From Verrucomicrobiales bacterium (lineage in GTDB: Bacteria; Verrucomicrobiota; Verrucomicrobiia; Limisphaerales; DUCD01): a stretch of 36,309 nucleotides of DNA. Location: positions 33,959 to 70,267 of the forward strand of contig DUCD01000413.1 in assembly GCA_012959985.1 (NCBI GenBank), written 5' to 3'. Positions 10,112 to 19,154 of this stretch are shown piece by piece (within the stretch, counting starts at the first letter, position 1; each line of letters opens with the position of its first letter). The notes under the pieces are model-generated. The model was not told where the DNA came from. It did no database searches and saw nothing but the letters and a program-made list of their open reading frames with translations. Position numbers and translations under genes: made by a program.

Positions 10112-11752
10112 TCATCGCTTTTTCCTTGATCGTTTAACCGCTGTTTTTTCCGATTTATAAAGCGAAGCGGTGCGTTCCCTGACGGCTTCGGCAATAATAT
10201 CTTTCATCGGTTTTAATGAGGATGAAATCCTATCGAAAACAGTCCGCCCGATAACAACAACTTCCACTGAGCTCAATGCCCGGACACCAGCGGCACGTGG
10301 CCGGTTATCGATCAAGGCCATTTCACCAAAGAAATCCCCGGCACCAAGTTCGGCAAGCACTTCATCTTTATTCGAATCCGGGTCCCTCCGAACCACTTCC
10401 ACCTTTCCCTTTTCAATAATGTAGAAAGTGGTTCCCGGATCACCCTGAAGAATAATATAGTCCCCGGGCTCATAAAAAGCATGCGAGACTCTTTCTGTCT
10501 GATCGGTTCTCAGATGGGTTAAGTCTCTCTGAAAGACCACTTGCCAGGCCCAGTCGAACCCTACCTTGGTTCTTCGAGACCAGGAAGGAAGTTTCATCAG
10601 ATACACCCCACGCCAGACAAACCAGGCCCAGAAACCCGAAAGGCGAAGGCCCATCATTTCCGCGACAGCCGTATGGCCTCCAATGGAGCAAAGTTGCCCC
10701 AAGGCCTTGTGATAAAACGGTTGAGTCTGTTCTCCATGAAGAACCCGTCGGATATTATGGGCAATCTGTTTTCCCTGTCTTTCGGCAAATTGCCCGGTCG
10801 GAGCGGAGACATGGCCGTCGAAATCATTGATGATCCAGGCACAATCCCCGGAAGCCCAAATTCGTGCCTGACCCTGAAGCCGCATATCAGGGTCTGCAAT
10901 CAGTCTCCCCCGTTCTTTAGGAGTATTCAGTTTCTCTATGACCGGAGACATCTGAGTACCGATAGTGCAAATCAAAGTTCCCCCTCTGATCATGCCTCCG
11001 CTTTTGAGGCGGACCCCTTCCGGAGTCGCCACGACTGCCCGTTCGTTCAACATGACATTGATCCCGGCTTCGCCCATTTTTTCGCGAGCGAATTCCCGGA
11101 GATCGCTGCTGATTTCCGGCAACACCTGAGATCGGGAATGAACCAGTACCACAGACAAATCCTGAACCGAGATATTGGAGTAATAGCGAAGGCTTCCCCG
11201 GACAAGATCATTTATTTCACCGGCTGTTTCCACACCGCTGTATCCTCCCCCAATAATGACAAACGATAGATACCAGCGTTTGCGTTCGGGATCCGAGCAC
11301 ACTTCGGCTTTCTCCAATTGCTGCATGACATGGCTTCTCACCGCCAAAGCATCGCCGATTGTCTTGAGTGGAAAAGCATGATCAGCCATACCCGGAACCA
11401 TCGTCAAGTTGACGACGGCGCCACAGGCAATCACTAAGTGATCATAGGAAATATCCTCGGAACCTCCTTGATCCGATTCAAACTCAATCCTACTTTCTGC
11501 AGGATCAATTCTAGTGACTTCCTCGGTTCGACATTGGACTCCGGGAAGCATTTGCCTCAATGGAGCACAGACTGAATCCGGATTCAGGGAACCACCGGCC
11601 ACCTCGGCAAGTAAAGGATGAAATACCATATGGTTCTCCTTGTTGAAGAGAATAATTTCAACTTGTGAAGGATCCAGAAGTTTACGAAGAACCGCCGCAC
11701 ATTTGACACCGGCGAATCCTCCACCGGCTATGATAATTCGGATCGAAGCCAT
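10112..11752 (-). CDS. NDH-2-like NAD(P)/FAD-dependent oxidoreductase fused to a C-terminal cyclic-nucleotide-binding domain
   Basis: N-terminal IIAGGGFAGVKCAAVLRK; second dinucleotide fold VIIGGGYSGVETAGEI; WASGDCAWI; C-terminal cNMP fold YEPGDYIILQGDPGTTFYIIEKGKVEVV ... GDFFGEMALIDNRPRAAGVRA. Confidence 0.93.
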   Translation of the reverse strand: MASIRIIIAGGGFAGVKCAAVLRKLLDPSQVEIILFNKENHMVFHPLLAEVAGGSLNPDSVCAPLRQMLPGVQCRTEEVTRIDPAESRIEFESDQGGSEDISYDHLVIACGAVVNLTMVPGMADHAFPLKTIGDALAVRSHVMQQLEKAEVCSDPERKRWYLSFVIIGGGYSGVETAGEINDLVRGSLRYYSNISVQDLSVVLVHSRSQVLPEISSDLREFAREKMGEAGINVMLNERAVVATPEGVRLKSGGMIRGGTLICTIGTQMSPVIEKLNTPKERGRLIADPDMRLQGQARIWASGDCAWIINDFDGHVSAPTGQFAERQGKQIAHNIRRVLHGEQTQPFYHKALGQLCSIGGHTAVAEMMGLRLSGFWAWFVWRGVYLMKLPSWSRRTKVGFDWAWQVVFQRDLTHLRTDQTERVSHAFYEPGDYIILQGDPGTTFYIIEKGKVEVVRRDPDSNKDEVLAELGAGDFFGEMALIDNRPRAAGVRALSSVEVVVIGRTVFDRISSSLKPMKDIIAEAVRERTASLYKSEKTAVKRSRKKR

Positions 11753-11827
11753 GGGATAATTTACAAATGTAACTCAATCGAGGCTCTGCGCCAACTGAAA
11801 CAAAAAGAATATGCAATAAGGAATTCC

Positions 11828-13048
11828 CTATTCACCCGACTGGAGAAACACAAAGGCTCCCTTCTTGTTACCGACGACAAGGTCCGTTCGTCCGTCGCCG
11901 TTGATATCGCCCGCAGTGATCTGCCGACCACAGCCTGAATCATCATCGATCTGTTGAGGAATAAAGCGAATTATTCCATTTTCACGATTCAGCTGAAAAT
12001 AATACAGCACGGCAGGATCACGTGCACCCGGATCACGTCCATTGTGAGCCCAGTAGCATTTGCCAGTCAAAATGTCCTTTAGTCCATCACCATCGACATC
12101 GACAAGATCGACTGCATGAAGCTGTGAGAACACCAGTCCATGAGAGTTATCTTCAGGCTTCTGATCCATTATTCGATGCTCGCGGAAAGTGATGTGGTTT
12201 CCTTCCTTGATATTCTCATACCAGCTGAGTCCGTATTGATGGGCCGATAGGGAGGTGATCACATCTGAATCCCCGTCTCCATCCACATCATAGGCATACA
12301 TCTGAGCGCCCCCTCCCCGCTTACTAAACGGGAAAAGGTTTTCCTCCCATATAGGATCGCCTTTCAAATCTTCCGGCTGTCGCCACCAACCGGACGCCGT
12401 CAGCAAATCAATACGGCCATCGCCATCGATATCCCCATAACCAAGTCCATGAGCAAAGCGACTCCAGGAATGTTTCTTCGAGACGAAATGAAACTTCCAG
12501 AGATGCGTTGGATGATCAGGGTCGAACACCGCATACCCCAACCGACCTTGAAACATGCAATACAGGTCGGGTCTGCCATCCCCATTGATATCCCGAAAAC
12601 CCGGCGATTCGTTGTCTACGTTGGGAAAAGCTTCGAATCGTTTCCAGTGCCCCGTATCGGCTTTCGGATTCCGAAACCAGTAACTCGGAGTCCCGGGAAA
12701 ACCAATCACAAAAACATCATCCCATCCATCCCGATCAAAATCATAGACAAAGGAAAAAAAATTATTGTCTACATAACCTTTGTCATTCGGATAATCCTTA
12801 GGCGGGTAAATTTCATGTTTCGATTTGAATGCAGGACCTTCATACCAGTAAGGCCCGCTGATAACATCCCCATTTCCGTCTCGGTTCAGGTCCCCGAAGG
12901 TTGCTCCTTCCGAATAATACCGATCAGTCAGTCGCTGTTTAACAAATGATTTCGATTCATTGAGTTTATCAACACCGGCCGCCGGAATCGTGAGACTCAA
13001 AATCAGGGAACAGAAAATACCATGGAAGATACCGGGTTGAGAGATCAT
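11828..13048 (-). CDS. Secreted FG-GAP/VCBS repeat protein
   Basis: Signal-like N-terminus, repeated DLNRDGNGDV, DINGDGRPDLYC, DIDGDGRIDLLT, DVDGDGDSDVIT, DINGDGRTDLVVG. Confidence 0.85.
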   Translation of the reverse strand: MISQPGIFHGIFCSLILSLTIPAAGVDKLNESKSFVKQRLTDRYYSEGATFGDLNRDGNGDVISGPYWYEGPAFKSKHEIYPPKDYPNDKGYVDNNFFSFVYDFDRDGWDDVFVIGFPGTPSYWFRNPKADTGHWKRFEAFPNVDNESPGFRDINGDGRPDLYCMFQGRLGYAVFDPDHPTHLWKFHFVSKKHSWSRFAHGLGYGDIDGDGRIDLLTASGWWRQPEDLKGDPIWEENLFPFSKRGGGAQMYAYDVDGDGDSDVITSLSAHQYGLSWYENIKEGNHITFREHRIMDQKPEDNSHGLVFSQLHAVDLVDVDGDGLKDILTGKCYWAHNGRDPGARDPAVLYYFQLNRENGIIRFIPQQIDDDSGCGRQITAGDINGDGRTDLVVGNKKGAFVFLQSGE

Positions 13049-13128
13049 CGATGATTGGTAACCGGAATTGCTTAAAGACTCAAATGAAATAAGCGCATTA
13101 AAGCACGACTACACTTGAAAGTCTCGCA

Positions 13129-14982
13129 TCACATCAGTGGAGCAGCAAAACCAGTGAAGGCATTGGCCAGTCTGAGTTTAATTTCCCGAAAGGTCAGATT
13201 GACTTCAGGAAAGCTGCCAACTGTTCGATACCGCTGGGAAAAATCGGAATGATACAAGGGGACGGGTTCCTGATTTTTCTTCAATTCATAGCAGGTTGTA
13301 TATCGAAATGGCCATATATCCAGAATGGGCAACATCGCCGAAAAACTTGCGATAATTCCACTGAAGAAAGAAATCACCGGGACGTCTCGTCTACGGGCAA
13401 CCGTCCAACTGTTCCGAGTTGAAGTATCACGCCCAATTTCCTTTTCCAGATCCTTGGAAAAATTTTCATCATCAATCAAGAGAAGGCATTCGGTATTCCA
13501 ATTGGCTGATCGGGGATCAAAATTGTGAGAACCGATAATGGAGATCCGACTGTCGATGACGATTGATTTAGCATGAATACACAATCGAGAACCTTTATTC
13601 CGCAATGGCAGAGGGGTCGAATACCGGGTACTGAATTCAGGGAATTCTTCATAGTAATCAGCAAGGACTTTTTTGTATCGCGGCATCATTTCAACAATGT
13701 CTTCCGGCACCGGCTTGAACTCATGGATTTCAAATCTAAGTTTCTTTACCTGACGTTTTCGTTTCTTGTAGGAAGCGGCGAATACCGAAACCTTGTCGGT
13801 AGAAGCCAAACTGTTGGAGGAACAGATAATTCTTAGGTCCGGATTGTTCTTCCTCATCATTGAAAACATCCGAACTGCCTCGGACGTCAGAATCAAATAG
13901 GGAGTCTGAAATACAAGTCGCTGTTCAGAGTTCTCAATATATTCTCTGATGGCTTGAAAATCGGACTCAACCGTTCCGAGATTGGTGGCATTCCTTCGAT
14001 TTTTTTCTGGGGAATCTGAAAAATACCGAACCTTATCCACAGGGTAAAGTTTTAGAGAAGACCGCTGTTTTGACAGCGCGTATTGATCCGCGGCGATACT
14101 GAGCTCATTGAACTTTGAACGATCGGAGATTCCTTTGAAGCCTGCATCCGACGAATCCGAGGTAGCCATCATTCTGGAAGCGATGTCCATGAATCGTTGT
14201 CCCTGTTCAGCTAATTCATGATTCCAGAATTCATCGAAAGACTGACTCATCTGATCAACGGAATTTCCAATGACAAGCACATCCCGATCCTTGAAATTAA
14301 AGACGGGATCTCGGTCAAAATAGGCATTTTGAATGTTTCGTCCTCCGATGATACCAATCCGTCGATCAACCAGAAACAGCTTGTGGTGCATTCTTCGATT
14401 TGCTTTTCTGAAGCGTAAAAAGAGACCGCGAGCGTAGTCGCTTGTCAAGTTAACGGCGTTGGTGGAAATGGGGTTGAAAAACCTAAACTCAATATTTGCA
14501 TGAGCCATCATCCATTGAGTCAACTTGTCCGCTGAACTGATCGGTATCAACTGATCGACCAGCAACCGGACCTTTACTCCCCTTCGAGCAGCTTTCAACA
14601 ATTCTTCAAAAACAAACTCTCCGCATTCATCTCCGATCCAAAGGTAAGTTTGAATGTCAATGCTTGTGGTTGCTGTGCGTATGAGGTGAATCCGTGACAA
14701 TAGGGCATCATCCCCAATATTGATCATGGTCAAGTAATGTCCCAATCCTGTTTCAAGTTGCTTTGCCAAATCCTGATACTCTGACGAAATAGGAGTGATA
14801 TTGCGGATTTGGGCATCTCGATCTAAAAACAAAGCCTGAGCCGCTTCTATTTTCTGACCACTGTTGACGACACACCCATTCAGGAGAACGCAGAATACCA
14901 GCAGAACAAAAGTTTCCGCATCGAAGCGTTTCAGAATTTGTTTCAGGAGGTCCATTGAAATTGGTTTTGAAAGACTCTGCAA
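13129..14982 (-). CDS. Phospholipase D-family protein, cardiolipin synthase ClsC-like
   Basis: Two HKD motifs: HHKLFLVDRRIGIIGGRNI and HAKSIVIDSRISIIGSHNFDPRSANWNTE; lipoprotein-like VLLNGC near N-terminus. Confidence 0.88.
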   Translation of the reverse strand: MQSLSKPISMDLLKQILKRFDAETFVLLVFCVLLNGCVVNSGQKIEAAQALFLDRDAQIRNITPISSEYQDLAKQLETGLGHYLTMINIGDDALLSRIHLIRTATTSIDIQTYLWIGDECGEFVFEELLKAARRGVKVRLLVDQLIPISSADKLTQWMMAHANIEFRFFNPISTNAVNLTSDYARGLFLRFRKANRRMHHKLFLVDRRIGIIGGRNIQNAYFDRDPVFNFKDRDVLVIGNSVDQMSQSFDEFWNHELAEQGQRFMDIASRMMATSDSSDAGFKGISDRSKFNELSIAADQYALSKQRSSLKLYPVDKVRYFSDSPEKNRRNATNLGTVESDFQAIREYIENSEQRLVFQTPYLILTSEAVRMFSMMRKNNPDLRIICSSNSLASTDKVSVFAASYKKRKRQVKKLRFEIHEFKPVPEDIVEMMPRYKKVLADYYEEFPEFSTRYSTPLPLRNKGSRLCIHAKSIVIDSRISIIGSHNFDPRSANWNTECLLLIDDENFSKDLEKEIGRDTSTRNSWTVARRRDVPVISFFSGIIASFSAMLPILDIWPFRYTTCYELKKNQEPVPLYHSDFSQRYRTVGSFPEVNLTFREIKLRLANAFTGFAAPLM

Positions 14983-15000
14983 CAGGAATGGATTAACAAG

Positions 15001-15438
15001 TTACTTGAATTCAGGATGAACACTGAGGAGACGTTTCATTTCATCGGGAATAGGGACCGCCTTCATTTTACCGGAATCCTGGTTTTCAACACAGATCACC
15101 GTCAATTCGCCTTCTGCTGCAGGAGGGTCACCCGGATTACTGAGATTATAAAATCGAAGGCAATAATGTATTGTCTTGTGTCGAATCTCCTGCACATACA
15201 AATGAATCTCCACTTCGTCTTCAAATTTCAGCGGACTCTTATACCGACATGCAGCATGCACTCTCGGTAACCCGAAAGAACGACTAATTTGCTTCATGAG
15301 AACCGAAAAACCAAGGGAACGATAAAACTCATGTTCCACCCGTTCCATATATCGAAAGAAATTGGAAAAATGAACCATGCCCGCCATATCCGTTTCGGAA
15401 AACTGAACTCGATGTATCGTCTTGAAATGATCTTTCAT
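15001..15438 (-). CDS. Acyl-CoA thioesterase, YbgC/4-hydroxybenzoyl-CoA thioesterase (hotdog) family
   Basis: HRVQFSETDMAGMVHFSNFFRYMERVEHEFYRSLG hotdog active-site motif. ORF opens at 15522 but the internal Met at 15438 fits the family N-terminus. Confidence 0.85.
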   Translation of the reverse strand: MKDHFKTIHRVQFSETDMAGMVHFSNFFRYMERVEHEFYRSLGFSVLMKQISRSFGLPRVHAACRYKSPLKFEDEVEIHLYVQEIRHKTIHYCLRFYNLSNPGDPPAAEGELTVICVENQDSGKMKAVPIPDEMKRLLSVHPEFK

Positions 15439-15506
15439 ATGCTGGTGCCGGGATGTGAAATGAATGTTGGATGGTTGATGGTATTTTGAGGTTATTGAAT
15501 CGTTCC

Positions 15507-18500
15507 TTATAATTCCTGCCACTTTACGTTGACTGTTTCGGAGACATCAGAAGGTAAAGTTACGGAGATTTCCTTTCCATCCGGCCAACGAATCCAGACA
15601 TGGGTTTCCTCGAATGGAGCCGCCAGGATTTGAACAAACTCGTCTTGAGATCCATCTCCCGATCCACCATGAATCTCGTGAACCGCTCCCCAATGGGTAT
15701 CGTCATGAAGCCGGAGTTGGGCTCCAATACTGAACGGGTTGCCTGAATGACCGGTCAAACGAATGCGCCGGCCACGTCGCGAGGATTGGTTCACAAATAC
15801 ACGCCCCCCTCCGCTACGACCAATTACTGCCAAGTCGACACAACCATCTTGATTGAAATCACCCACAGCAGCGCTGACTTGGTCTTCAAAAACACGGATT
15901 CCGGAGGATATTGGATCCAAAGGCAGAAAACGTCCATTACCAAGACCTTGCAGAATCTGTCCGACCCCGGACTCCTGCCCCGCCTGACTCAAGGGAACTG
16001 CAGAACAGTTTTGCGCAAGGAAGATATCTTCAAATCCATCAAGATTGAAATCCGCAATCACAGCATTATTTGCCGGTGAAATCTGGGCGACTTCCGGAAG
16101 CGGAACCGCTTCAAATCGGTCTCCCCGGTTCAGAAAGATCATGGATCTGAGTTCGCGTATCTCGTATCGCTCCATTCTGTAAGGCAACAATGCAAGCAAC
16201 TCATCAAGCGACATGGACGAATACTCCTGATAGGTGAGTCTCAAGCCCGGAACAGCCTTTCTGAGATCATCCAAGTCATTCTGTGGAACCCAATCGCCAA
16301 GCTTCCGGTCGAACCCGGCTTCGATCAATGTATAGGACTTCCGATGTTCCGGTTTTCCAACAACTAGGGCATAAGGGTAACCGGAATCAGCTTGAATAGA
16401 AGAATTCAAACCCCGGTTGCAGGCGAGCAGATCCATACGTCCATCATTGTCAAAATCAGCGACTTGGACGGATTGCCAAAGTCCCGAAAAAGAATCCAAT
16501 CCAAGGCGACTCGTTGCATCAACGAATCTCCCTCGCCTGTTCATAAAAACAAGTAGGGATCCCCATTCACGGGAAAGAGCTAAATCAGGAATTCCGTCCC
16601 CGTCCAGGTCAGAAAAAACAGCTCCTGTGATTCCCCCCACAACATCAGAATCCGACATTTCGGTTTCTTCAATTTCGATCTCTCCTTGGCTGTTTCGAAT
16701 CCAACAGCTTTGCATCCCTAAGGGATATTGCTCAGGCCTAGGGATAAACCCGACGAAAGCCTCCAAATGACCATCGACATCAATATCCGCCATGGCAATG
16801 GTCGAGGGAATTCCTCTATCGATCCCAAACAATACTTTCTTGTGCTTTCGACGGGAACCGTTGCCAGTGCTTAAAATCAAACCGGTCTCCTGTTCCTTCC
16901 CGACAGGCGGCAAAACGGATCCGAATGGAATCAAAAGATTGAAGAGGCCCCCTGCTCCACCGTTGCTCAATATTCCCCCGACGCCATTCACAAGGTATTC
17001 TGGGTTTGAATCAGGGTATAATGAGAGGAAAGTCATGTTTTCCTTTTCAAATCGATAGACCCGGATAGGGTTTCGATTGCCCGGGACAGAATCCCTACCG
17101 GCAACCAGGTCCACACGACCATCTAGATCGACATCTATCCATGAAACCCTAGATCCGATTCGTGCAGCTCCATAGGGAAGAAGAGGTTGTTTCTCAAATT
17201 CAATTGCCATCGACGTTGAAGCATTTCCTTCGGAAGGAGAGAGACGAACGCTGATTTCCAGAAACAGGGGCAAGTTCTTTGAAGGGAGCGGCTTTGAATT
17301 CATTAACTCAGGCTCTTGAATTTCATAGATCCGGTTGGATCCAACCTCGCTGATGACGCTGACCTTCCCGCTTCGCCAGAAAACCTTAATCTGCGATGAA
17401 GTTCCTTTCTGATCCAAAGCCGCAAAAACGCGAATGGAATCATCACCGGATAAATACCGTCCCCCTGAGAGGATTTCCTGGGTTTGAGTCATCTCACCAG
17501 CTGTCACCTCGATTCGGGCTCCCACGCCCATGGTGTTCGGACCCCGTCCGCGTAACCTCACCGCAATTCTAGGAGCGGTTGTCTCATTGCGGTAGATTAG
17601 GCATTCTTCATTGAGACAGTTTACGACAATGTCCAGATCCCCATCATTGTCCAGATCGCCCAAGGCCATCCCATGAGATATCCGGTCTGAGGAAAAACCC
17701 CAGTTCCGCCCTATTTCACGAAACTTCCAGTTGCCCAGATTACGGAAAAGCAGATTCGGAACACGAATTTCAGGTGTCGAAAGAATTTCACGTGAAGAGG
17801 TCCGCATCGTTCGTTTTTCATCACTCCGTTTCGCCAGACGATCCCGGTCGTTGGGATTGTGGAGATGGCCATTTGTCACCAGCAGGTCCTCGTATCCGTC
17901 CAGATCAACATCCAGGAAAACTGGAGACCATGACCAGTCGGATGCCTCCACTCCGCTGTACCAGGCAATTTCAGAAAACGTCAAATCTTTGCGCTGATGA
18001 TAAAGCATGTTCCTTGGAGCCTGGGGAAGATCACCGGGCGATTCACCTCGAAAGAGCGTCATTTGTTGACGCTTCCGATGATCCAGCCTTCGACTCAACA
18101 TTTCAGTCACAAAAATATCAGGCAATCCATCACGGTCGATATCGGCAAAATCAACACCCATTGAAGCGTAACTCATGATGCGAAATGCTGAGCCACTCAT
18201 TTCGTTGAATCGACCCTGTCCGTCGTTGATCCATAATCGATCGGGTGTCTGAAAATCATTGCACACAAATATATCAGGGTGTCGGTCCTGATTAACATCA
18301 TAGAACATGACCGCCAATCCGAAATCCGAAGGTTCCTCCATGACGGAGCCGTCCTGGTTTTTGAAGAAACCCTGCGACCAGGAGACTCGACGAAACTGCC
18401 CGACGCCATCATTCAGAAAAAGCGCATCCGGGGCGCCAAATTCCACTAGATTACCGTTGATGATCTTAATCTTGTGGGCATACCTTCCGGTGACTCGAGT

Positions 18501-19154
18501 TTTTCCTCCGACAATTCGAGTGGAAATCCGTGCGCCTGATTTAAGCACTAAACGCTCACCGAAGTTTGCGGCATAAAGATCGAGATCACCATCCCCGTCA
18601 ATATCCGCTAATGCCATCGAGGTGGTGCCGAATCGACTGGCAAAATCAGGAGACAATTCTGTGGTTTCCTTAAACCGGACTCCCTTGTGATTAATGAACA
18701 ATCGAATCCCCGAACTCATCGAGCTTACCAGCAGATCCAGATCCCGATCTCCGTCAACATCCGTGAACACGGCTCCCTTTGACAATTGCCCAGTGCACGA
18801 CACACCGAATGCATCCGCAACTTCTTCGAATTTCCAGTTTCCCAAGTTTCGAAAAAGCCGGTTCGAGTCCGCCATTCCGCAAAAATACAGATCACAGAGA
18901 CCATCGCCATCCACATCAGCCATTGCAATTCCAGAGCCATTCATCAGGCTGTGGTTTCGGACAAGGTCTCTTTCCTCAAGACGATTGGTAAAGGTCAGCC
19001 CGGTAATTCGAGATTCCAAAAGAGTAAAACCATTGGGTTTAGCTCCCGTAAGAGGTTTGACGATTTTCGAACGTGTCTGGCCGTAACCATCCTCCCCCAT
19101 GAAAAGTAAGATGGCGTTGAGCAGCAGAAAACATTGAAACGTAAAAGGTTTCAT
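15507..19154 (-). CDS. Secreted FG-GAP/VCBS + ASPIC/UnbV (CRTAC1-like) protein, paralogue 1
   Basis: Many DxDxDG repeats (ADVDGDGLCDLYFCG, TDVDGDRDLDLL), ASPIC-like VRLRGRGPNTMGVGARIEVTAGEMTQTQEILSGGRYLSGDD; stop of upstream paralogue overlaps its start (TAATG). Confidence 0.92.
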   Translation of the reverse strand: MKPFTFQCFLLLNAILLFMGEDGYGQTRSKIVKPLTGAKPNGFTLLESRITGLTFTNRLEERDLVRNHSLMNGSGIAMADVDGDGLCDLYFCGMADSNRLFRNLGNWKFEEVADAFGVSCTGQLSKGAVFTDVDGDRDLDLLVSSMSSGIRLFINHKGVRFKETTELSPDFASRFGTTSMALADIDGDGDLDLYAANFGERLVLKSGARISTRIVGGKTRVTGRYAHKIKIINGNLVEFGAPDALFLNDGVGQFRRVSWSQGFFKNQDGSVMEEPSDFGLAVMFYDVNQDRHPDIFVCNDFQTPDRLWINDGQGRFNEMSGSAFRIMSYASMGVDFADIDRDGLPDIFVTEMLSRRLDHRKRQQMTLFRGESPGDLPQAPRNMLYHQRKDLTFSEIAWYSGVEASDWSWSPVFLDVDLDGYEDLLVTNGHLHNPNDRDRLAKRSDEKRTMRTSSREILSTPEIRVPNLLFRNLGNWKFREIGRNWGFSSDRISHGMALGDLDNDGDLDIVVNCLNEECLIYRNETTAPRIAVRLRGRGPNTMGVGARIEVTAGEMTQTQEILSGGRYLSGDDSIRVFAALDQKGTSSQIKVFWRSGKVSVISEVGSNRIYEIQEPELMNSKPLPSKNLPLFLEISVRLSPSEGNASTSMAIEFEKQPLLPYGAARIGSRVSWIDVDLDGRVDLVAGRDSVPGNRNPIRVYRFEKENMTFLSLYPDSNPEYLVNGVGGILSNGGAGGLFNLLIPFGSVLPPVGKEQETGLILSTGNGSRRKHKKVLFGIDRGIPSTIAMADIDVDGHLEAFVGFIPRPEQYPLGMQSCWIRNSQGEIEIEETEMSDSDVVGGITGAVFSDLDGDGIPDLALSREWGSLLVFMNRRGRFVDATSRLGLDSFSGLWQSVQVADFDNDGRMDLLACNRGLNSSIQADSGYPYALVVGKPEHRKSYTLIEAGFDRKLGDWVPQNDLDDLRKAVPGLRLTYQEYSSMSLDELLALLPYRMERYEIRELRSMIFLNRGDRFEAVPLPEVAQISPANNAVIADFNLDGFEDIFLAQNCSAVPLSQAGQESGVGQILQGLGNGRFLPLDPISSGIRVFEDQVSAAVGDFNQDGCVDLAVIGRSGGGRVFVNQSSRRGRRIRLTGHSGNPFSIGAQLRLHDDTHWGAVHEIHGGSGDGSQDEFVQILAAPFEETHVWIRWPDGKEISVTLPSDVSETVNVKWQEL

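Noticed and set aside
10541-11269. 242-aa plus-strand ORF opposite the NDH-2-like gene
   Set aside because: Antisense to a clear oxidoreductase gene; composition is low-complexity Ser/Pro/His-rich with no domain recognised.
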